NCBI GenBank assembly: GCA_017881285.1
Contig: JADGRD010000289.1
Location: forward strand, 1 to 5,444
DNA from: Pseudomonadota bacterium
Lineage (GTDB): Bacteria; Myxococcota_A; Polyangia; Fen-1088
DNA length: 5,444 nucleotides
Direction of reading: 5' to 3'
Shown piece by piece: positions 1 to 5,444 of this stretch. Numbering within the stretch: position 1 is the stretch's first letter; the number at the start of each line of letters is the position of its first letter. The translations under genes and the position numbers were made by a program. Below the pieces are notes generated by a model. The model was not told the origin of the DNA, searched no databases, and saw nothing but the letters and a program-made list of their open reading frames with translations.

Positions 1-69
1 CGCGCGGTCATGGCTGGCTTCTGCGCACTTGTTCCCTGGGGCACGAACGGGGTAGTTTCCCATCCCTAG
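1..69. other. Short leader upstream of the MMPL gene, no gene identified
   Basis: No RNA gene or convincing promoter is visible. The frame of the downstream gene is open from base 1 and closes with TAG at 67-69, directly against the ATG at 70. It could therefore be the last 22 codons of an upstream gene, but the residues (ending GVVSHP) match no family I recognise. There is no good purine-rich Shine-Dalgarno sequence in the 15 bases before the ATG; the sequence there is pyrimidine-rich (CCCATCCCTAG). Confidence 0.3.
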
Positions 70-2514
70 ATGTCTTCTTCTTCGCAAGCGTCCGCGGCCG
101 CACGCTACTGCCATTTCGTTTCACGCCACGCCGGTGCCATCCTGGCCGCGGCCCTGGCACTTTTTGTCATCGCGGCCGCCCTCGCCTCCCGGCTGGAGCT
201 CAAGACGGCGCTTTCCGAGCTTCTGCCGAGCGACGATCCCGGGGTCGTCGCTCTCGACAAGACGCAAGCGCGCATGGGGGACATGTCGCTTCTCCTCATC
301 GGCGTGCGCTCGCCCGACCGCGCGGCCAACGTCCGCTACGCCGAGAAGCTGACCGGCAAGCTCCTCGAGCTGCCCAAAAACGTCATCTCGCTGGCCACCT
401 ACCACGTGCGCGACCTCAAGGGCTTCTTCGCGAAGAACAAGTGGCTGTACGTGGCGGAGAACGATCTCGAGTCCATCCGCGATCGTCTGCGCAAGGAGAT
501 CACGAAACGGAAGAACCCGCTCCTCATCGATCTGTCCGACGACGACGAGGAATCGGTCGATGCCATGCGCGAGCGGCTGACCAAGCAGGACCAGCTCGGC
601 GGCCGTTTCCCCGACGGCGTGTTCAGCAACGCGGATGGCACCTACGTGTGGATCGCCGCGCTTCCCCCTGGCGGCATCTTCGGCGAGAGCGGCGGCGAGG
701 GCATCTACCAGGCCGCGACCCGCCTCATCCAGGAGAACGATCCGCACGCCTTCCACCCGCAGATGATGGCCTACGTCGGCGGCCCGGTGGCCACCGGCAT
801 CGCCAGCCGGAAGGCGGTCGAGAGCGACATCCTGTGGGTCACGATCACCTGCCTGAGCATCGTGGCGATCTCCATCGCCCTCTATTTCCGCCGGCTGCGC
901 TCGCTGCCGCTCATCGCCACCTCGGGCGTGATCGGCACCGTGATGGCGTTCGCGGTGGCCGAGATCGCCTTCGGCTACGTCAACTCGTCGACGGCGTTCC
1001 TGGGCTCCATCATCCTGGGTAACGGCACCAACTACGCCATCATCCTGATGTCGCGCTACGAGGAGTACCGTGCCGCGGGCAACGCGACCTTGGCCGCCAT
1101 GGAGCACGCCATCGCCGGCGTTACGCGCGGGACCGGGGTCGCGGCGGTCTGCGCCTCGTCGGCCTACGCGACCTTGATGTTGACCAAGTTCCGCGGCTTC
1201 TACCAGTTCGGCGTGATGGCCGCGTTCGGTGTCCTTTTCTGCTGGGTCCTGACCTTCACGGTCCTGCCGTCCATCTTCTTCCTCATGGACCGGCGCGCGT
1301 CGGCGAAGAAACCAGCCCCGGCGCGACCGCCGCTCACCTTCGCGTTCCTGGGGCGGTTCTTGTCCCGGCGTCCAGGGACCATCGCCCTAGCCGCCATCGC
1401 CCTGACGCTATTCTGTGGCGTGGGCCTGCTCCACTTCGCCAGCGCTCCCTTCGAGTACGACTTCCGCAAGCTCAACGCGAACCTGGAGAGCACCGAGGAT
1501 TCCAAGCAATTCAACCAGAGCATGGAGGGGCTCTTCGGCCGCTGGCCCTCGCCCACCATCGTGCTGGCGGACGACCTCGCGCAGGTCGAACCCATTCGCG
1601 ACGCCATCTGGCGGCAGAACAAGGCCGATCCAGTCATCGGCCGGGTCGTGACCATCCATGACATCCTACCCGGCACGGCCGAGGTGCAAGCCCGAAAACT
1701 GGCGCTGCTCGACAACATCCGCAAGCTGACCCACGACCCGGCGCTGGAGGCCATGGGCGAAAAAGAGCGGAAGCAGATCGCCCAGATCGACGTGCCCGAG
1801 GATCTGCGCGTGCTCGCGCCCGCCGATGTTCCATCCCTCGCGCGGCGGCCGTTCACCGAGGTAGATGGCACCATCGGACGCGTGGTGCTGGTCTACCCCA
1901 TCGAAGAGCACCTGTCGGTATGGAACGGCCGTGACCTGCTGCGCATCTCGAATGTCCTGCAATACCTGCATCTGCCCGAGCAGAACACGACCATCGCGAC
2001 CTCCGGCAGCGCCGTGGTTTTCGCCGCCATGATCCGGTCGATCCTCCACGACGGCCCCTTGGCCACCGGCGCGTCGCTGGCCGTGGTGCTGTTGTTCTCT
2101 TTCCTCATCATGCGGCCGCGTTCGGCGTCCCTGGCCGCCATCGCGACCCTGCTGGTGGGTGTGGTCTGGATGATGGGCATCGCCGGCGCCGCCGAGGTGA
2201 AGATCACCTTCCTCAACTTCATCGCGTTGCCCATCACCTTCGGCATCGGCGCCGAGTACGGCCTCAACGTCGCGCAACGATACCGCGACGACCACGACAT
2301 GATCCGCGCCGTGGGTTCGACGGGCGCCGCGGTCGCGCTTTGCTCGTGGACGACCATCGTCGGCTACGGCTCCCTCCTCGCCGCCAGCAGCCGCGCCCTG
2401 CGCGGTTTTGGCGCGATGGCCATCCTGGGCGAAATCTCCTGCCTCGCCGCCGCCCTCCTGGCCCTGCCCGCCCTCATCTTGTGGCGCGAGCATCGGCGGA
2501 CGAGTCGATTGTGA
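70..2514 (+). CDS. MMPL/RND-superfamily transporter (predicted lipid-type exporter), 814 aa
   Basis: This is a polytopic inner-membrane transporter of the RND superfamily, MMPL branch (the group that includes mycobacterial MmpL proteins and the hopanoid transporter HpnN). Known members use the proton gradient to move lipids or other hydrophobic molecules; the substrate here cannot be read from the sequence. The protein shows the internal duplication expected: helix 1 at about residues 20-40, a periplasmic domain at about 41-252, five helices at about 253-405, helix 7 at about 434-456, a second periplasmic domain at about 457-661, then five helices at about 662-804. The family signature occurs twice, as GNGTNYAIILMSRYEEYR (318-335) and GIGAEYGLNVAQRYRDD (725-741). 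The Asp usual in these motifs is Asn321 in the first copy and Glu729 in the second. The start at 70 is the only plausible one because an in-frame TAG precedes it immediately, although its ribosome site is poor. The length is normal for a 12-helix member. The gene ends directly against a hairpin and converges on a glycan operon. Family assignment is firm; cargo is unknown. Confidence 0.9.
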   Translation: MSSSSQASAAARYCHFVSRHAGAILAAALALFVIAAALASRLELKTALSELLPSDDPGVVALDKTQARMGDMSLLLIGVRSPDRAANVRYAEKLTGKLLELPKNVISLATYHVRDLKGFFAKNKWLYVAENDLESIRDRLRKEITKRKNPLLIDLSDDDEESVDAMRERLTKQDQLGGRFPDGVFSNADGTYVWIAALPPGGIFGESGGEGIYQAATRLIQENDPHAFHPQMMAYVGGPVATGIASRKAVESDILWVTITCLSIVAISIALYFRRLRSLPLIATSGVIGTVMAFAVAEIAFGYVNSSTAFLGSIILGNGTNYAIILMSRYEEYRAAGNATLAAMEHAIAGVTRGTGVAAVCASSAYATLMLTKFRGFYQFGVMAAFGVLFCWVLTFTVLPSIFFLMDRRASAKKPAPARPPLTFAFLGRFLSRRPGTIALAAIALTLFCGVGLLHFASAPFEYDFRKLNANLESTEDSKQFNQSMEGLFGRWPSPTIVLADDLAQVEPIRDAIWRQNKADPVIGRVVTIHDILPGTAEVQARKLALLDNIRKLTHDPALEAMGEKERKQIAQIDVPEDLRVLAPADVPSLARRPFTEVDGTIGRVVLVYPIEEHLSVWNGRDLLRISNVLQYLHLPEQNTTIATSGSAVVFAAMIRSILHDGPLATGASLAVVLLFSFLIMRPRSASLAAIATLLVGVVWMMGIAGAAEVKITFLNFIALPITFGIGAEYGLNVAQRYRDDHDMIRAVGSTGAAVALCSWTTIVGYGSLLAASSRALRGFGAMAILGEISCLAAALLALPALILWREHRRTSRL

Positions 2515-2537
2515 TGGGAACCCTGAGAGGGTTCCCA
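2515..2537. terminator. Perfect 10-bp inverted repeat directly after the MMPL stop codon, probable terminator
   Basis: TGGGAACCCT (2515-2524) is followed by the loop GAG (2525-2527) and AGGGTTCCCA (2528-2537), an exact reverse complement. The stem starts at the first base after the TGA of the MMPL gene. Its position between convergent genes suggests transcription termination, possibly for both strands. No T-rich run follows on either strand, so it is not a canonical intrinsic terminator; a Rho-assisted terminator, an mRNA-stabilising 3' hairpin or part of a dispersed repeat are alternatives. Confidence 0.55.
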
Positions 2538-2551
2538 AACCCTCCCGCGAC

Positions 2552-2583
2552 GCTCCGCTGCCGGCAAAGCCGGCAGGCTCCGC
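2552..2583. repeat. Second inverted repeat of the spacer, flanked by a 7-bp direct repeat
   Basis: CTGCCGGC (2558-2565), loop AAA (2566-2568) and GCCGGCAG (2569-2576) form a perfect 8-bp stem. It is bracketed by two copies of GCTCCGC, at 2552-2558 and 2577-2583. Like the neighbouring hairpins it lacks a T tract. The compact combination of stem and flanking direct repeat resembles small palindromic intergenic repeats, but only one copy is visible here, so repeat status is an inference. Confidence 0.45.
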
Positions 2584-2602
2584 ACGCGTTTACGACCACG
2601 TC

Positions 2603-2618
2603 CTGATCGGCGGATCAG
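2603..2618. terminator. Third inverted repeat, overlapping the stop codon of the membrane glycosyltransferase
   Basis: CTGATC (2603-2608), loop GGCG (2609-2612) and GATCAG (2613-2618) form a perfect 6-bp stem. On the minus strand the stem contains the TGA stop (2617-2615) of the GT39-like gene, so the hairpin would form right at the end of that message. It is short and has no T tract, so a terminator role is tentative. Confidence 0.35.
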
Positions 2619-4201
2619 TTCGGCCGTAGTGCCGCGCAGCGGCGCCAGCGCAGAATGCGGACGCCATCGATGGTCGCCATGGGCTCGTAGTTCTCCTCGA
2701 CGAACTTCGTCATGCGTGGGTAGTTCTCCAGCGGGAAAGCCTTCCAGTTCGCGAACGCCTTGCTGGCGTCGAGGAAATAGGTGGCGCGATTGCCCGCCAG
2801 GTCGGACATCAGCTGGTCCCAGTGCTCCTGGTTGATGACCTTCGTGGCCTTGGTCTTGCCCGAACGGATCGCCCAGTTGCCCGGCACGTAGCCGCAGATG
2901 GTGGAGTACGGGCCAAGAAACCGGCTGGCCGAGGGCAGGTCCGCGGGAAAGAGGAACATCGCGCTCGGCCCCCACGCGAACAACGACGCGCCAGGAAAGC
3001 AGGCATCGGCGCGCAGAACGTCGGCGACCCTGCGGTAGATCGTCTTGTGCTCCTCCCAGCGGAATTCATGCCCGCTCAGGTAGAGGACGCCGTTGGCCAC
3101 GCTGAAGCAGAGCAGGCTGGCCCCTGCGTACGCCAGCATGAGCTTCGACCATTTCCCCCACGGCTGCGTGAAGAGATTGCAGAAGAGGGGACCCGTGGCC
3201 AGGGCCAGCGGAACGTAGAACGGAACGAAATAGTGCGGGTACATGCGAAACCCGATGAAGGCGATGGGGAAGGTCGCCACGAGCACGCCACCGATGAGAA
3301 ATCGCTGGTAGCGCGATAGCTTCGCCCAGGCCTTCGGCAACCACAGCCACAGCCCGAGCGTCGCCGCGATGAAGGGCAGGAAGTACTTGGCGAAGCGCTG
3401 CAGGACCTCCCCGATCTCCATCGGTTGCTGCGCGTAGCCGAAGTTGTAGACCAGGGTCCAGTAGATGAGCTCCTGCCCTTGCCCCCGCAACGCGAAGAGG
3501 CCCCAGGTCGCGAGCAGCGGCAACGCCACACCGAGCACGAGCGCGCCGCCGGCCGCGAGCGCGGATCTCCTGGTCAGGCGCGCCGCGACGGTGGCCGCGA
3601 CGACGAGTGCGGGCAGCCATGCCACCGCCTGCTGCTTGAACAAGGCGGCAAGACCCAACAAGATGCCGGACAAGACCAGCCAGCCCGGCCGCGCGCCACG
3701 GTCTTCATCCCGCAACAGCGCCACGGACCACGTCGCCGGCAAGAGCAGCAGCAGCTCGCAGTTGACCGCGTGCATGTCGTGCGCCAGATAGGCCGCGCTT
3801 GCCACCAGAAAGACCAATCCCGCGACCACTCCCCGGCGGTCGTGCCGGAAGCAGGACGAAACCCCCAGCGCGATGGCCGGCACGGTGAAGAGCACTGTCA
3901 GCAGGTGCACCGCGAACATCCCGCGGCCGAAGAGCAGTTGAGCGACCGCGTAGTAGACGTAGAGCAGCGGCGGCTTGTTGTCCACGAAGCCGACGTAGAG
4001 GTGCCGGCCGCGCAGGAATTCCCAGGAGCCGACGATGTGGCTCGCCTCGTCCACGTCGAGAATGTCGACGCCCAGCAGGAATCCGCGCGTCACCAGGCTC
4101 ATCGCCACGAACAGCAGTCCCGCCGCGGTCCGGGGATGGTTCCCGTGAAAGGCGCGGAACTTTTCGCCCAACAACTGCAACTGCAACCCCAACGCCCTCA
4201 T
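2615..4201 (-). CDS. GT39/ArnT-like polytopic membrane glycosyltransferase, 528 aa
   Basis: This is a GT-C fold integral membrane glycosyltransferase of the PMT/ArnT (GT39-like) type. Such enzymes use polyprenyl-phosphate sugar donors and act on the outer face of the inner membrane. Visible hallmarks are a first helix at about 25-47, then the acidic loop motif DVDEASH (49-55), in which Asp49, Asp51 and Glu52 are candidate catalytic or metal-binding residues. The conserved DNKPPLLYVYY follows at 74-84 and HDMHAVNCELLLLLP at 141-155. Further hydrophobic segments lie at about 98-116, 125-140, 174-188, 192-207, 217-236, 272-288, 301-318, 324-340 and 354-375. Residues from about 380 to the end are a soluble, presumably periplasmic, C-terminal domain. 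The ATG at 4201 was chosen because a good AGGA site lies 9 nt upstream and the first helix begins soon after; the frame stays open to 4462, but that part reads as low-quality Arg/Gly/Ser-rich shadow of the upstream gene. It begins 4 nt after the radical SAM gene. Family is well supported; sugar and acceptor are unknown. Confidence 0.85.
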   Translation of the reverse strand: MRALGLQLQLLGEKFRAFHGNHPRTAAGLLFVAMSLVTRGFLLGVDILDVDEASHIVGSWEFLRGRHLYVGFVDNKPPLLYVYYAVAQLLFGRGMFAVHLLTVLFTVPAIALGVSSCFRHDRRGVVAGLVFLVASAAYLAHDMHAVNCELLLLLPATWSVALLRDEDRGARPGWLVLSGILLGLAALFKQQAVAWLPALVVAATVAARLTRRSALAAGGALVLGVALPLLATWGLFALRGQGQELIYWTLVYNFGYAQQPMEIGEVLQRFAKYFLPFIAATLGLWLWLPKAWAKLSRYQRFLIGGVLVATFPIAFIGFRMYPHYFVPFYVPLALATGPLFCNLFTQPWGKWSKLMLAYAGASLLCFSVANGVLYLSGHEFRWEEHKTIYRRVADVLRADACFPGASLFAWGPSAMFLFPADLPSASRFLGPYSTICGYVPGNWAIRSGKTKATKVINQEHWDQLMSDLAGNRATYFLDASKAFANWKAFPLENYPRMTKFVEENYEPMATIDGVRILRWRRCAALRPN

Positions 4202-4205
4202 GGGA

Positions 4206-5165
4206 CTATTTCCTTCCGCGCGAGCTCGCTGGCGCCTTCCGCCCCGAGGGACGATGCCGCACGAAGTACCAGCCCGCCGCGACGCCAAATCGCGCCTTCT
4301 GCCATGGCCGCAGCCCGCCGAGCCCGGGCCAGAACAGGTTGCACGTGTCGCAGGGATGGATATGCCGGCGCTTGCCGGACCAGAGCATCTGCCGGTACTT
4401 TCGCGCAACGGCGCCGCGGTAGATGTCGAGGATCGGTTCCTTGGTGGCGTCCCCCCAGGCAAACTCGCCTTCCTGGTCCATGCAGCACAGGGTGACGATG
4501 CCGTTCGACAGAATGTCGAGACGGTCCATGTGCTCGCAGGGAAAACCCGGAATGGGTAGCTCGCTTTGCACCTCGCCCTTGTAGTTGAAGAGGCCCACGA
4601 TGAAATGGCGCACGCCCGCTTCCTTGCAGAACCGGACGAATGCGTCCTGCTCCCTCAAGGTGGTCTCGTTCGAGCGCAACATGCGAAACGTGATGTTCCT
4701 GGCCACGCGCTCCCGTCGTTTCGGGTCGGCGAGGTAGCGCAGGTTCTCCATCGTGCGGCCGAGGTCGAGGCCGATGTCCGCCCGGTAGCGCACTGGATCG
4801 GTCGTGTTGAGGCTGACGTACAGGTGATCGACACCGAATTCCATCAGCGCGTCGGTGCGCGCCGGGGTCAGCGCGTAGCCGTTGGTGTAGAGGCGCAGTT
4901 TCGTCGCGGGCAGGCGGCGATGGATCATTTCGAGGCGCGGCATGATCTTCGGATCGGAAAACGGCTCGCCTTGCAGGAACGGCTCGATGGCGCCCAGGCG
5001 AAACTCGCGGCACTGCTCGACGATGCTTTCGAACAGGGCATCCGTCATGTGATGCCGCCCGCGCTTGAGCAGGGCGTTCGGACAGAAGACACACTTGGCG
5101 TTGCAGTAGTTGGTCGTCTCGATGGCGACCAGCCGGGGGAAAAGTTTTCGATCCGAGTGCTTCAT
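4206..5165 (-). CDS. Radical SAM/SPASM-domain protein, 319 aa
   Basis: This is a radical S-adenosylmethionine enzyme. The N-terminal motif CNAKCVFC (Cys21, Cys25, Cys28) is the CxxxCxxC ligand set for the [4Fe-4S] cluster that cleaves SAM. LQGEPF (64-69) contains the GEP motif that contacts SAM, and LRLYTNGY (90-97) and HLYVSLN (114-120) are typical barrel strands. The C-terminal part has the spacing of a SPASM-type auxiliary cluster: Cys210, Cys227/Cys228 in CCMD, then HPCDTC with Cys272 and Cys275. Family members modify peptides, amino sugars or other small molecules; the substrate here cannot be assigned. The ATG at 5165 overlaps the TGA of the upstream gene as ATGA, which favours it; another in-frame ATG at 5189 would add eight residues, and neither has a strong ribosome site, so translation is probably coupled. 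The neighbours are glycosyltransferases and no precursor-peptide gene is visible, which points to a glycan-related role (inference). Confidence 0.88.
   Translation of the reverse strand: MKHSDRKLFPRLVAIETTNYCNAKCVFCPNALLKRGRHHMTDALFESIVEQCREFRLGAIEPFLQGEPFSDPKIMPRLEMIHRRLPATKLRLYTNGYALTPARTDALMEFGVDHLYVSLNTTDPVRYRADIGLDLGRTMENLRYLADPKRRERVARNITFRMLRSNETTLREQDAFVRFCKEAGVRHFIVGLFNYKGEVQSELPIPGFPCEHMDRLDILSNGIVTLCCMDQEGEFAWGDATKEPILDIYRGAVARKYRQMLWSGKRRHIHPCDTCNLFWPGLGGLRPWQKARFGVAAGWYFVRHRPSGRKAPASSRGRK
4211..4217 (-). promoter_or_regulatory. Ribosome binding site of the membrane glycosyltransferase, inside the end of the radical SAM gene
   Basis: On the minus strand the bases read GGAAGGA, followed by 9 nt and then ATG at 4201. 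This purine-rich site lies in the last codons (Gly-Arg-Lys) of the radical SAM gene just before its TAG at 4208-4206. It decides the start of the downstream gene and suggests translational coupling in one message. Confidence 0.65.
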
Positions 5166-5444
5166 GGGCTGTCCGTGGACGGCGGCCATCCGGTGGGGAA
5201 CGCCGCCCGGATGGCGAAGCGGGAAAAGAGCTGGCGCTTTTCCAGCCCGCGAAGGTCCGTGTCGTTCTGTGGAATCGACTTCGCGATGGTGCCGTTGTTG
5301 CACCAGTGGATGACGTAGGTGTCGGGCTTGACGATCCACTTTTCCATGGTTGCCAGCGTCCTCTGCTTCCCTCGCAGATGGAAGTATTGATAGGTCATGG
5401 TCGGGCCGAGCGGCGAAAAACAGCGGGGTGGCAGCACGCGCAGG
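5162..5444 (-). CDS. Probable glycosyltransferase, C-terminal end only (GT32-like), gene runs off the window
   Basis: The frame is open from the right edge to a TGA at 5164-5162, giving 93 visible residues; the true start lies outside the window. The beginning LRVLPPRCFSPLG followed 34 residues later by PDTYVIHWCNNGT recalls the end of GT32-type (DXD sugar-binding, capsular polysaccharide or OCH1-like) glycosyltransferases, where an LPP-x-x-F-x-P segment is followed by a [Y/A]-x-[I/V]-H-x-W segment. The catalytic DXD part is not in view, so this is recognition by pattern only. About 35 more residues, rich in charged and aromatic side chains and ending PPSTDSP, follow the His-Trp motif. The stop overlaps the start of the radical SAM gene (ATGA), so both are almost certainly in one operon. 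A GTG at 5437 and ATGs further in are possible but unlikely starts, because family-like sequence lies before them. Other glycosyltransferase families remain possible. Confidence 0.5.
   Translation of the reverse strand, partial: LRVLPPRCFSPLGPTMTYQYFHLRGKQRTLATMEKWIVKPDTYVIHWCNNGTIAKSIPQNDTDLRGLEKRQLFSRFAIRAAFPTGWPPSTDSP

Noticed and set aside
38..55. Possible sigma-54 type promoter (GGGGCACG followed by GGGTAG)
   Set aside because: The -24 half is close to TGGCACG but the -12 half lacks the TTGC core, and the match is no better than chance in GC-rich DNA.
94..178. Repeated GCGGCCGC octamers in the start of the MMPL gene
   Set aside because: They sit in different alanine/arginine codon contexts and are expected from GC-rich codons; no spaced pattern or other structure accompanies them.
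121..1107. Long antisense open frame opposite the MMPL gene
   Set aside because: It is rich in His, Arg, Asp and Gly with no recognisable domain, which is typical of the reverse frame of GC-rich coding DNA; the plus-strand protein has clear family motifs.
1666..2538. Long antisense open frame opposite the C-terminal half of the MMPL gene
   Set aside because: Low-complexity Gly/Arg/Gln/His composition and no motif; it is a shadow of the transporter.
4202..4462. N-terminal extension of the GT39-like protein by 87 residues
   Set aside because: The extension lies wholly over the radical SAM gene, is Arg/Gly/Ser-rich without hydrophobic segments, and a good ribosome site precedes the ATG at 4201.
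3425..4495. Plus-strand open frame opposite the GT39-like gene
   Set aside because: Gln/Arg/His-rich composition without domain features, crossing two genes of the opposite operon; it is a codon-bias shadow.
4198..5094. Alternative minus-strand frame over the radical SAM gene
   Set aside because: It reads as Arg/Pro/His-rich sequence with no motifs, while the competing frame carries the complete CxxxCxxC and SPASM cysteines.
5166..5339. N-terminal extension of the radical SAM protein by 58 residues
   Set aside because: It overlaps the end of the upstream glycosyltransferase gene and has no family resemblance; the ATGA junction supports the start at 5165.

Overview
The window is GC-rich DNA with third codon positions dominated by G and C, densely coding, with four genes and one 100-bp spacer. 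The style (a large MMPL/RND exporter next to a glycan-building operon, GC-rich codons, short intergenic gaps) fits a high-GC proteobacterium or Myxococcota-like bacterium. No rRNA, tRNA or species-specific marker is present, so the taxonomy is a weak inference.

Layout. Bases 1-69 are a short leader with no identifiable gene. Bases 70-2514 (+) encode an 814-residue, 12-helix MMPL/RND-superfamily exporter. Bases 2515-2614 form a convergent spacer. Together with the last bases of the opposing gene it holds three perfect inverted repeats in a row (2515-2537, 2558-2576, 2603-2618). From 5444 down to 2615 the minus strand carries three tightly packed genes. They are, in transcription order, the C-terminal end of a probable glycosyltransferase (off the right edge), a radical SAM/SPASM enzyme of 319 residues, and a GT39/ArnT-like polytopic membrane glycosyltransferase of 528 residues. 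The first pair overlap by ATGA; the second pair are separated by 4 nt, with the ribosome binding site of the last gene inside the end of the radical SAM gene.

How they may work together. The minus-strand genes look like part of a surface-polysaccharide or glycolipid operon. A cytosolic glycosyltransferase would build a chain, a radical SAM enzyme may modify a sugar or carrier, and a GT-C membrane transferase would add a sugar from a polyprenyl-phosphate donor on the outer face of the inner membrane. The MMPL-type exporter lies on the other strand and ends against this operon; a lipid cargo is plausible from its family, but nothing in the sequence links it to the glycan genes.

The points most worth following are the radical SAM/SPASM enzyme within a glycan operon with no visible peptide substrate, the replacement of both canonical RND Asp residues in the exporter (Asn in the first half, Glu in the second), and the triple hairpin spacer, which may be a dispersed repeat as well as a bidirectional terminator.
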